DNA of 23,845 nucleotides from Rhizophagus sp. LPA8_4_AMF (lineage: Eukaryota > Glomeromycota > Glomeromycetes > Glomerales > Glomeraceae). The stretch covers positions 1-23,845 of the forward strand of contig JADRCO010000986.1 in assembly GCA_021464525.1 (NCBI GenBank). The letters are read 5' to 3'. The first letter of the stretch is position 1; each line of letters starts with the position of its first letter. This document shows, piece after piece, positions 9,570-19,781 of this stretch. Position numbers and translations under genes: made by a program. Below the pieces are notes generated by a model. It was not told the origin of the DNA and made no database searches. It worked only from the letters and a program-made list of their open reading frames with translations.

Positions 9570-10786
9570 TTTATTTTAAAAAAATCTATTATTCTTCTTT
9601 TGTACATAATTTTATAATTTTTTTAATTTTTTAGCAGATGTGGACTATAAAGTATTCTAATAAACGCTGGATGAAATTTATTTATTATATATTTTATTTC
9701 TTATAAATGATCATTTTTAATATTATTAAATATGTAAAATATGTGTAAAAGTATAAATTTCTTCAATAAAGCACAATACAAACACACTATCTTTATTATA
9801 AAAATGTTAATTTATAAAAAACAGTAAAGTTAAAATGTTACATAAGATAAACTAGGACATCACGTGGCATAGCTTTTTTGTATACACATATCACATGATT
9901 GAAGTTCTTTTTTCCATTATTAATTTAAAAATTTATTTTTTTATCACACATATTGCATTACTATTACTAAAGTTTGGAAATGTGAAATTGGAGAAATCAA
10001 AATATCATAAAAGCTTTATACGTTAAATCTCAAATAAAATTTCTTCATTAAAAATCAATAGGTTGTATGATATAACTGATTAATAAATCCAAAATTCTTC
10101 TATTGCAATTGCCAACTATATATATGTTCCTAAATTATTATAATCCATTATCGATATATTCGATGTCAAGACTGTTATTAACTTTGTTAATGATTATTCC
10201 AAAAAGTTTTGTCACAACCGTAAGTCAAAATTTTTTGCTTGCTTGATTTGATCACTTATATTTCTAAATAAATTTCAATAACAAAGATCTATGAAAAAAT
10301 AAATATACTGTACGTTTAAAAATAAATAATAGAAATTTATAAAAATTCACTCCACTATGGTATCATAGAATTAATTACTCATCTGTTGTCCTTTATTATT
10401 ATGGCAACAAACAGTATAATCCACACCTTCAATATTAACATAATATTACCTTTACTATGGTAGAAATAGAATATATTTTCCATTTGCAAAATTGAATACA
10501 AAATAGTAGCACGTTTCCAACTATTTCCACTTCAATCAAGTCACCAATTAACTTAATTTTTGCTATCCAAATAGTAGCTTACAATTTCTATAAAATGATG
10601 CAGCATTAAATAGATCCCTACTTTTAACGATAAAGGAATCCTTTTTGTATTATAATGTGGATAATCTTTTTTATTAATCCATGAAACAAAAGTGATGTGA
10701 TTTAATTAGATTATTTCTTGAAGGTGGAATATTAGCTTTAGGTTCCACATTAAATTTTAAAAGAATAAAAGTAAACTAATGGATCA
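9570..10786. other. AT-rich intergenic region
   Basis: No convincing gene is present. A short ATG frame at 10163-10219 encodes a hydrophobic N-terminus (MSRLLLTLLMIIP) directly followed by a GTAAGT donor-like site; it is noted as a curiosity only. The rest is A/T-rich without recognisable repeats until the foldback element that begins at about 10787. Confidence 0.4.
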
Positions 10787-11019
10787 ACGACAATTATCTC
10801 ACCGACAGACGTTTCACCGACAGGGTTCATAATGTTTCGCCGACAATCATCTCACCGACAAGGGAATTTAGGATTAGAGTTGGGGTTATTTAAGAAAATT
10901 AGACTAGGATTAGGGCTAGGTAAGGAATTAGGGTTAAGGTTAGGGTATGGTTAAGGTTAGGGTAAGTGGGTTGAAATGATTGTCGGTAAAATGATCCTGT
11001 CGGTGAAATGATTGTCGGT
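10787..11019. repeat. Foldback element with telomere-like core
   Basis: The left arm holds ACGACA (10787) and then ACCGACA or GCCGACA at 10801, 10816, 10839 and 10854, mostly at 15-bp spacing. The right arm holds the reverse complement TGTCGGT at 10981, 10998 and 11013, spaced 17 and 15 bp. The shared unit is close to ACCGACAATCATTTC. Between the arms (about 10862-10971) the DNA is G-rich on the plus strand, with four exact TTAGGG hexamers and many variants such as TTAAGG and TAGGAT. TTAGGG is the common fungal telomere repeat. The arrangement suggests a foldback or satellite-like element carrying interstitial telomere-type DNA. No protein is encoded and no target duplication was identified. 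Confidence 0.7.
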
Positions 11020-11265
11020 GAAAATGAGACAGACCCAAAATAAGTAGAGTAATTAATTTAAATTATTACATTAATAATTAAAGAAATCGTCGTTTTTTGT
11101 TAAGAAATAAAAATTCTCCACATTTGATAAATGACTTGGTCAAAGATAAAAAAGATTCAATGATACCATCGGGATTTGGAGAGAATAATTTTCCGAAAAA
11201 TATTCGTTAATCTTATGGGTCTACCCAATTTTATATAAATAATTATTAATTATGCCAATCAATTA

Positions 11266-11477
11266 TTTTTTTTTTTTTTTTATTTTAGTGGAATTCATAT
11301 GAATAGGAATTAGTCGAACTATACAAGACGTTGTATAAATACTACTAACATACTATAGAATCATAGATACATTGGCTAACTTCATTAACTAAATATCATA
11401 AGGTCGCCAGAAGACAACCACTCACCGGTACCCCTATAATCTGATTCATGCAGGAGCTACACGCGTAAGCGCTAATA
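11266..11477 (-). mobile_element. SINE-like retroposon
   Basis: The direct repeats CCAATCAATTA (11255-11265) and CCAATCAATCA (11478-11488) flank a 212-bp segment and differ at one of 11 positions. Immediately inside the left copy is a T16 run (11266-11281), which is a poly-A tail when read on the minus strand. The opposite end (about 11400-11477) is distinctly more GC-rich than its surroundings. A poly-A tail next to one copy of a target-site duplication is the signature of LINE-mediated retroposition. On the minus strand a GTGAGTGGTTG word resembles a polymerase III A box, but I cannot place a convincing B box, so tRNA ancestry is only suggested. It could instead be a short processed transcript or a 5'-truncated LINE tail. 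Confidence 0.7.
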
Positions 11478-11488
11478 CCAATCAATCA

Positions 11489-12273
11489 TTTTAAACTTGG
11501 ATTCCAATTTCTAAAGTCTTTTTTCACATGAAAGATTGATTTTGATACGTTTAGATATTATAAGAGCGCTCGATTATATACTATAAAAGTTTACTAATTT
11601 AAAATTTTTCTTTTTTTTTTTGCCTGAATTAATCATTGAAATTTCTTTTACTGGAAAAGACCCTTATATACTATGAATTATTCAATTACATAACTTTAAA
11701 TTGATTTCATACCATTCAAAGTAAAAACTGAATTTTCAAAATCTATAAAAAGTAAAGGAGAAGAAAATCTCTAACTATTTATATTAAAAGAAGAATAAAG
11801 AAAAATGTATAGTGAAAAAAGTAAAAAAAAAAAAAATATTATCCTGATTACGAATTAATTTAGTATGAAATTTGTGAAAATCGCGTGCTAATTAAACGAT
11901 TTAATGTGATCAACGATTCACATGATAACGAACTACTAATCATTCAAGGAGAAAATGAGCAAATATATTTACGTTGACATAACTTGAATTATATAATCAC
12001 AGAAACCCCTTCCTAATGGTTGCACACAATTTGTCTTTACTAAATATTCGTATTAGTACACTTAATTAATCGCTTACTAATTTAGTATTGGTAGGTGAAA
12101 ACGAAAACATTCTATCGTACGTGGTACAACCATTATCAGCCCGCACATGGATAAGCCACTTGTTCCACAATTTCATAAAAATTTTCCGTTCGTATATCTT
12201 AATGACTTAATTATGATAAAAATTCTTCATGAATGTGATTGGAAAATTTTTGATTTCAAATCAAAAAAAAAAT
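11489..12273. other. AT-rich intergenic region
   Basis: No open frame, RNA gene or element is recognisable. Purine-rich A/G runs occur near 11750-11835. Confidence 0.4.
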
Positions 12274-12673
12274 AAACATTATCAGAAAGTTGCTCGCTAT
12301 TATAAGTGTAAGTGTTATTAAGCAGAAAATCATACAAGTAAATCATACAACATTACAAATCAAGTTAAAAAAATTTTCATTTTGTCGCCGATCATATGTA
12401 GTTATAATGCAAAGTTGCACAAAGAAACTTAGCCAAAGAGAATTAATAATTAATATGCAGTTAACAGTCGGAATATTTTTGATTAACAGTATAATGAATT
12501 AATTTTCAGGTAATTTGCGGAATGAAATTGAAGTTTCATATGCTGAAACCTTTAAATAAAATGAATGATTTTTTTCTCATTGTTTACATTTATGATTTTC
12601 AACAGGTTTGGATTATTTTGACGATCATGCATGTTATGAAATTACCACATATGACGGCAAATTACGAATTCAG
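12274..12673 (+). pseudogene. Unidentified coding remnant
   Basis: Several blocks have a coding-like composition unlike the Lys/Asn/Ile/Phe noise of the surroundings. KHYQKVARYYK (12274-12306) is followed by a GTAAGT donor-like site. NLRNEIEVSYAETFK (12512-12556) follows a TTTTCAG acceptor-like site. LDYFDDHACYEITTYDGKLR (12608-12667) follows a TTTCAACAG acceptor-like site. Between the first two, one frame reads as short coding-like pieces broken by TAG and TAA codons. The three pieces could be exons of one gene that has lost its ends and frame. I do not recognise the family, and the middle section cannot be joined cleanly. Confidence 0.35.
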
Positions 12674-13003
12674 TTTTTTTTTTCATTTTTTTTCCAGCGA
12701 TTAAACAAGTCTTTTTAAGTTGGAATAATATTTACCCGAGAATAAAATTGTGATATTTAATACTAACCCATTAAAAATATGAAATTTATAATTCTCTAAC
12801 CTAAAACTTCATAATCTTTTTTTTAAAATAATAATAAAATAATATATCTGTATCTTAAAAATTTATAGTTTTGCATCTAAAATCAAATAATTTCCGGTCC
12901 CATCCAAAATTAGTAGCTCATTATTAACCTTAATTTGGTTAGTAGAATTTATATATTCCATTTAAACTCTCATTTGTAAAACATTAAAAAATTTTTTATT
13001 ACA
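12674..13003. promoter_or_regulatory. Upstream region of the Sel1-repeat gene
   Basis: This is AT-rich DNA with a long T run near 12675-12692 and A/T runs leading to the start codon. It presumably contains the promoter and leader of the gene at 13004. No specific site can be named. Confidence 0.25.
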
Positions 13004-14287
13004 ATGTCATACTTTTTTTCTTTTAACGATAAAATTATTCAAAAGTCAAATTCCAATATCTCTAATAATGATGAAATTTTCTTAAAAGAATTTTTAATAG
13101 ATTTTTATACAAAAATTCTTGATATAAACGATTTTAATAATTTCGAAAATATTTTAAGCGAACTTATAAATATTAATGATAAGAATACGAAAACTATTTT
13201 AGAATCAATGAAAAATCATAAAGAAAATGAATTTTGGTTTTCTAGTATTATCGGTTTTTTTTATCAATATGGTATCGATTGCGATATTGATAATGATATG
13301 GCATTAGAATTATATTTATTGGCTATCAAAAATGAAGAATCTTTGGATCATAAATTTAACTTATTAGATATGAATAATGATGATAATGATGATAATTTTA
13401 ATAATGATGAATTCATTATGTTTCAAAATATTAATTGTATAATTGGAAAATATTTATTATCATTATTTTATTATAAAGATATCATATTAGATATAAGAAA
13501 TTTAAATGGTTTAAGTGATTTAGTAATTAGTTATTTAAAATCTGCTAGGAAAGGTGATCCGATTGATCAATATAATTTAGGAATTTGTTATCAATATGGT
13601 AAAGGTGTAACACAGGATTATAAGAAAGCATTTGAATGGTATTTAAAATCTGCTAATAATGGTTATGCTAAAGGTCAATGTAATTTAGGTTTATGTTATT
13701 ATTATGGAAGAGGTACAGTTCAAGATTATAAAAAAGCTTTTGAATGGTATTTTAAATCTGCTAATAATGGTTGTGCTAAAGGTCAAAATAATTTAGGTTA
13801 TTGTTATCAATATGGTAAAGGTGTAAAATTGGATTATAAGAAAGCATTTGATTGGTATTATATATCTGCTAATAATGGTTATGCTAGAGGTCAATATAAT
13901 CTAGGTTATTGTTATTATGATGGAAAAGGTATAACTCAAAATTATGATAAAGCATTTGAATGGTATTTAAGATCAGCAAATAATGGTCATGCCATGTCAA
14001 AAAATAATTTAGGTTATTGTTATGAATATGGTGAAGGTGTGGCGCAGGATTATAATAAAGCGTTTGAATGGTATTTAAAATCTGCAATTGATGATTGTGA
14101 TTTAGGTCAATATAATTTAGGTTATTGTTATTATAATGGTATAGGAACCAGAATAAATATTGAAGAAGCTATTTTTTGGTATAAAAAAGCTTTAGAAAAT
14201 GGAATAGAAGGTGCATATATTGAATTGAATAAAATTTTATCAAGAAATAACTTCATTTATAATAACAAAAATAAGATTAATTACTGA
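13004..14287 (+). CDS. Sel1-like repeat (SLR) protein, 427 aa
   Basis: This is a single-exon soluble protein without a signal peptide or membrane segment. Residues 1-184 form an Asn/Asp/Ile-rich region holding one degenerate repeat (about 77-110, FFYQYGIDCDIDNDMALELY) and an acidic Asn/Asp run at 123-136. Residues 185-400 are six tandem 36-residue SLRs, each fitting NLGxCYxYGxGxxxDYxKAFxWYxKSAxNG. The sixth is more diverged, and a 27-residue Asn/Lys tail closes the protein. SLRs are paired alpha-helices that stack into a superhelix and act as protein-interaction scaffolds; the partner here is unknown. At DNA level the repeats are a 108-bp tandem array (about 13556-14203). No kinase domain precedes or follows in any frame close by, unlike the minus-strand gene at 16128-19781. 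The start ATG is the first in frame after an A/T-rich leader (ACAATGTC). Confidence 0.9.
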   Translation: MSYFFSFNDKIIQKSNSNISNNDEIFLKEFLIDFYTKILDINDFNNFENILSELININDKNTKTILESMKNHKENEFWFSSIIGFFYQYGIDCDIDNDMALELYLLAIKNEESLDHKFNLLDMNNDDNDDNFNNDEFIMFQNINCIIGKYLLSLFYYKDIILDIRNLNGLSDLVISYLKSARKGDPIDQYNLGICYQYGKGVTQDYKKAFEWYLKSANNGYAKGQCNLGLCYYYGRGTVQDYKKAFEWYFKSANNGCAKGQNNLGYCYQYGKGVKLDYKKAFDWYYISANNGYARGQYNLGYCYYDGKGITQNYDKAFEWYLRSANNGHAMSKNNLGYCYEYGEGVAQDYNKAFEWYLKSAIDDCDLGQYNLGYCYYNGIGTRINIEEAIFWYKKALENGIEGAYIELNKILSRNNFIYNNKNKINY

Positions 14288-16127
14288 ATATCTATGATAA
14301 CTTTATTCGGATCGGTAAAATATGCTTCTATAAGATTAAAATTTTAAAGAATTTATAGATAATATGCAAAATTATTAATAAGGAATTTTATAATGTTATG
14401 AATTTCTAAGTACTTTATAAGAATTATTAATCGAGTATTAAGGGAAATATCGAAACGAAAAAATATATGTACATAAATATTTTAAGTAGATTAAAACATC
14501 AATGTTTCAAATTATGAGTGGAAGGTCATCTAAAAAAAATATATATATATATTATGTATTAATTATAGATTTGTAAGATACTGTAAGATTGTTAAAAATT
14601 TATATGTTGCGGCGTTATAAGAAAAAATAAAAATTATTCCCAGGACTTCGAGTCCAATAATTAAAGCTTAATTCTTCTACATAATTTCGACGTTTCTTAT
14701 CAAAACGTATACTTGTCGTTGGAATTAATTACGGCATATATAGAACTTATGCGTAATCCGTAATGCCGTAATTCAAATACCATAAATAGGAAGATTATGC
14801 GATACAAAAAAAATTACTATTATAGTTTCAACAATTTATGGCATTATTCGAATATGTATATATGCTATATTCAAAAATGTCGAATTAATAATTCATAGTT
14901 CTCATATGTTCACTAATATCGGTTCTTTTACAGAATAATTTATTTTCGATAAAATATAAACTCCTTTCAGTCCGTTCTTTCTACAAAATTCATATCAATT
15001 ATGAGTATTTACTTTTAGAATTTTATTGCACAATGTTCATTCGTTATATTAGAGCTTGGGGCGTAATGTAAAATGAATATCAAATTGAGATATTATTACA
15101 CGCGCTATAAATCTCTAGTTGAATTGGTTGAATTTAATTAAAAGAATTCGAAATAGAGCGAGATATTACAAAAAATTTAAGGAGGCTTCTCTCGATTTAT
15201 TCCCTATAAAAATTTATTCTGTGTTTTTGTATTTCATGTAATTTAAATGTGTCATATTCACGGAGTTTTTTACAAAATTACGGATAAAACTTTTTACAGG
15301 GACATATATATATAACTCATTATGGTACCACTATTATGGAAAGCTTTAACAACTATTATTGGTTGTGTTAAATGTTATAAACTTTCATGATATTATTACT
15401 TACTATGTCCGATTGTTCAATTCTTAAAATTTAACCATTAGGTCTAATATTTTTGCATTTTGAGTCGTCATTGGCGATTAACATAAATGATGAATGAAGA
15501 AAATGATAATTTTATTTCGGAATATGATTTTCAATTATTGATATCGTTCTTAAATGCTCAACCCATTTTTAATCATTTAATTAGTACGTTGTTTGGCAAT
15601 ATTGAATTCATGAATTTCGACTCTACTTTGCTCATACAACCCTTTATTACTAAAAGAATAACCAGCTAAATTCATACTCTGGTGAATATACATGACGAAG
15701 CAAACAAAAAAAAATAATAGAATTCAAATACGACGTAAAGAAAGGTAAGATTATATTATAAATTGAATAAAACACGTAAATTAATGCAGCAATAATTAAA
15801 ACATGGAATAAAATCATACAATCTTACTGAAACGAGAAAGACACTTCTCGTGGATTTGTCTTCATCTATAATTTTGATATATTTTATAAATTTACAAACA
15901 AAATTCATTAAAATTACTAACTATTTATTTATACCTTAAGAATATTTATAGTATAGAGCTACTAGTAAATATAGTAAATATATGCGTAACTTTATGTAAA
16001 CTTAAAATAAATTTGTCTATACATTAGTTTTACGTTCGAATAGCTGCGTTGAGTTGTTGCCGATTTTATTATTTTAAATATTATCCAGATAAATATATGC
16101 GTCAAAAAATTCAAACTATCTTTAATA
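14288..16127. other. Intergenic region between the two SLR genes
   Basis: The two SLR genes converge on this 1.8-kb AT-rich stretch, so it holds both 3' regions. On the minus strand an AATAAA (16070-16065) lies about 58 nt past the kinase gene's stop. An 11-bp perfect inverted repeat (14727-14737 with 14763-14773) and a TATA run (14541-14552) are present. A 60-codon frame at 15487-15669 (+) is uninterrupted but has no domain, no good start context and no splice partners, so I do not call it. Confidence 0.45.
14727..14773. repeat. Inverted repeat with CGTAAT direct repeats
   Basis: AATTACGGCAT (14727-14737) is the exact reverse complement of ATGCCGTAATT (14763-14773), with a 25-base loop. The loop and right arm also contain three CGTAAT words in a row (about 14752-14771). 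A hairpin or the ends of a very short element are both possible, and no target duplication was found. Confidence 0.45.
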
Positions 16128-19100
16128 TTAATCTAATTCCATTTCATTTAATTCAACTAAATATGATGAAATATTAATATGATTTTAGTTTATATAATAA
16201 AATAATTATCAAAAAAAGAATTATAAACTTACTGCATAAACCAGAAGATTGAGCATAGTCTAGAGATTTGTTACTAGTTTTACTTGTTTGCAATTCCGAA
16301 CCTAAATAAGTATCATCTTCCATTGATACTGCATTTTAATTTAAATCGAATAAATCAAATTATATCAATAATAATACGAATGAATAAATTTATAACTATA
16401 CAAGCAAATACCTGTAACTAATTTATTTTTAGTATTAATGCCAAAATTCATTCTTTTAAATTCATCTAATACTTCATTAATATTTGGTCTCTGTTCAGGT
16501 TCTTGATTCCAACAGTTTTTATAGAGCTTTTCATAATCATCTGGAGTATTAGGAACCGCCGCTTCACGAATGCCAGTATTAATAGAAATGGCGAGTGCAA
16601 CTTTGTTGTCATGATCTTTAAATGGAGGATATCCACTAGATATTTCCCACATTAATACGCCAAGGCTATAAATATCAGATGATTTAGTGTATTGGTAACT
16701 TGGATCTAATATACGCTTTGGTTCCATATAAGCAACAACACCAAAATTACCAATGTAAAACGTTGAACTTTGATTATTTTGAAATTTTGAAATACCAAAA
16801 TCTGTAATTTTAGCATTATTTTCATGAATAACTACATTCTTAGAATGCTAAATAAAATATATAATTAGTATTCAACAATCAGTACTAAATACTAACCACT
16901 CTTATAAATAATACTTACAAGATCTCTGTGTAAAACATTCTCATTATGTAAGTAATTTAATCCATCTGCAATTTGAAATGCTAATTTTTTCTTATCATTC
17001 CAAGTCAAATTCTTAAAATTCTTTTTGAGATAATTTTGAAGATCCCCGCCATTAGCGTATTGCATTACAAGAAGATATTCGTTTGTTCTTTGATCTAAAA
17101 AGAAAGGGTTATTTATAAATAAGGAATTAAAAATATAAACAATGTAATAAAATAATAAAATACGTTCAATTACCCGTACTAATGCCTAAGCAGCGTACAA
17201 TTCTATCACAATAATCAAGATGCAAATGTATTTTTAATTCATGAATAAATGCTTCTAATAAACTATGTTTAATATCAGTAGTATTAGTCAATTTTTTACA
17301 AACAACATAATCATTTGTTTTGGTCCAAATAGCTCTTGTAATATGACCAAATCCTCCTGCATGAAGTGATACTGCACTTTTTAGTTCATTATAAGGTATG
17401 TATTTTATTTTTTCATACTCTAAAGTATTTTTAATCCATCCAGTTGCATCTTCAAATCCCTTCTCTGCTTTTTTAAACCAATAAATAGCCTTTTCCATAT
17501 CTTTTCCCACCCCTTTACCAATTTTATAAAAAAAACCAAGTTTATTTTGTGCATTACTAAAATCTTGCTCAGCTGACTCTTTATACCATTTGAAAGCTTT
17601 GATTTCATCCTTTTTTATACCAATTCCATATTCATAACATTTGCCTAAGTTATATTGTGCATTTTTATTTCCATTTACTGCTGCTTTTTGATAATATTTA
17701 AAGGCTTTCATTTCATCCTTTTCAATACCAATTCCATCTTCATAAAAAGAACCAAGTTTATTTTGTGCTTCTTTATTTCCATTTTTTGCTGCTTTTTGAT
17801 ACCATTTAAAAGCTTTAATATCATCTTTTTCAATACCAATTCCATTATTATAGCATATACCTAAATTATATTGTGCAGATATATTTCCTTTTTCTGCTGC
17901 TCTTTGATACCATCCAATAGCTTTAATTTCATTTTTCTCAATACCTATTCCATGTTCATAAAAAGAACCAAGTTTATTTTGTGCATTAATATCTTCATTC
18001 TCTGCTGATTTTTGATACCAATAGAAAGCTTTTTTCAAATCTTTTTCAATACCAATTCCATCTTCATAATATATACCTAAGTTAAATTGTGCTTCTTTGT
18101 TTCCATTTTCTGCTGCTTTTTGATACCAATAAAAGGCTTTAACTTCATCCTTTTCAATACAAATTCCATGTTTATAATAATTACCTAAATTAAATTGTGC
18201 TTCTTCATTTCCATTTATTGCCGCTTTTTGATACCAATAAAAAGCCTTATTTTCATCTTCTTCAATACAAATTCCATTTTCATAAAAAAACCCAAGACTA
18301 TTTTGAGCACTACTATATTCTTGTTCTGCTAAACTTTTAATCAATTCAAATGCTTTGTTTTCCCCATTTTCTGCTGCTTTTTGATACCAATAAAATGCTT
18401 TTTTCAAATCTTTTTCAGCAATACTAGTTCCATTTTCAAAATACATACCTAAGTTAAATTGTGCTTTGCAATTTTCATTTTCTGCTGCCTCTTGGTACCA
18501 ATAAAAGGCTTTAACTTTATCTTTTTCAACACCAATTCCATGTTCATAACATTTGCCTAAATTATATTGTGCATCTTTATTTTCACTTTCTGCTGCTTCT
18601 TGATACCAATAGAAAGCTTTTTCCAAATTTTTTTTAATACCAATTCCATGTTCATAACATTTACCTAAATTATATTGTGCATCGTTATTTTCACTTTCTG
18701 CTGCTTCTTGATACCAATGAAAAGATTGTTCCAAATCTTTTTCAATGCCAATTCCATTTTCATAACACAAGCCTAAATTAAATTGTGCACTGCCATTTCC
18801 ATTTAAAGCTGCTTCTTGAAACCAATAAGAAGCTTTAGCCTCATCTATTTCAATGCCAATTCCATTTGCATAACACAAGCCCAAATAATTTTGCGCATTA
18901 CTGTTTTTATTTTCTGCTGCTTTTGCATACCAATAAAAAGCTTTTACCTTATCCTTTTCAATTCCAATTCCATCTTTATAACATACACCTAAATTTAACG
19001 ATGCATTTTTGTTTCCATTTTCCATTGCCTTTTGATACCAGTAAAAGGCTTTAAATTTATCTTCTTCAACACCTATCCCATATCTATAATAAGTACCAAG

Positions 19101-19781
19101 TTTATTTTGTGCAAAACTACATTCTTGTTCAGCTGCCTTTTTAATCCACTCAAACGCCTTAATTTCATCATCTTTAACACCAATTCCATGTTCATAAAAT
19201 ATACCTAAACTAAATTGTGCTGATATATCTCCATTTTCTGCTGCTTTTTGATACCAATAAAATGCATTAATCTCATCATCTTTAATACCAATTCCATATT
19301 CATAACAAATGCCAAGCTTATTTTGTGCACTTGCCATTATTTGATGCTGGCTGTAAGCCTTAAATTTATCTATTTTAATTCCATTATTCTTATAAAATAT
19401 ACGATCTAAAATATATTGCACTTCTTTATCTACCGCCTTTTCTGTTGCTTTTTGATGATGTTTATTTTGTGCATTTTTATTCCCATTTTCTGCCACTTTT
19501 TGATACCAGTGAAAGGCTTCAGATTCATCCTTTTTGACTCCAATTCCATTTTCATAGCACATACCTAAATTATATTGTGCTTTCATATCTCCCTTTTCTG
19601 CTGCTTCTTGATACCAGCAGAAAGCAATGGTTCCATGTTCCTTATAATTTGCTTCTTTTTCTTCTTTTTGACGCAAATAAAAGTCTTTAACTTCGTATGT
19701 ATCTATTTCCATATCAATCTCATCCTCACACAGAATAGTATCATTATTATACTCTTGTTCTTCAGGTGACCTTTTAGACAT
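16128..19781 (-). CDS. Sel1-repeat / protein kinase fusion, five exons, about 1114 aa
   Basis: I join exons 19781-17174, 17094-16919, 16847-16412, 16328-16233 and 16156-16128. All introns are GT-AG (79, 71, 83 and 76 nt) and the phases agree, giving 3345 nt. The start is the ATG at 19781 (AAAAAAATGTC); the frame opens 18 nt upstream without an ATG. Residues about 50-785 carry roughly 18 SLRs of 36 residues, fitting AQxNLGxCYEyGIGIexDxxKAFYWYQKAAENg, plus one badly decayed repeat near 95-140. The kinase domain is about 795-1062: glycine loop AGGFGHI, VVCK (Lys829), helix-C Glu848, HRDLHSKN (925-932, Asp927 and Asn932), DFG (944-946), YMEP in place of APE, and the CW...RP motif near the end. 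All catalytic residues are present, so it is probably an active Ser/Thr or TKL-like kinase in the cytosol. The tail ends SSGLCIELNEMELD. The last two exons are the least certain; reading through the exon-4 donor would instead give a hydrophobic tail ending at 16174. Confidence 0.88.

Noticed and set aside
12420-12510. Coding-like frame interrupted by TAG and TAA, suggesting stop-codon reassignment
   Set aside because: The intact genes in the window use TAA and TGA as stops, and the surrounding blocks are out of frame with one another, so decay explains it better.
12290-12704. Two plus-strand ATG frames of 70 and 60 codons
   Set aside because: The coding-like blocks here lie in other frames with splice-like borders, and these frames read as A/T noise.
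13884-14087. 67-codon minus-strand frame inside the SLR gene
   Set aside because: It is antisense to well-supported repeats and results from their periodicity.
15487-15669. 60-codon plus-strand frame starting MMNEENDN
   Set aside because: No domain, no neighbouring exon and no distinctive start context, in a region expected to be 3' intergenic.
16020-16060. GTTCGAAT word resembling a tRNA T-loop
   Set aside because: No acceptor stem, D-loop or anticodon arm can be built around it.
17420-19769. Several 60-70 codon frames inside the SLR-kinase exon on either strand
   Set aside because: They are shadows of the periodic SLR coding sequence.
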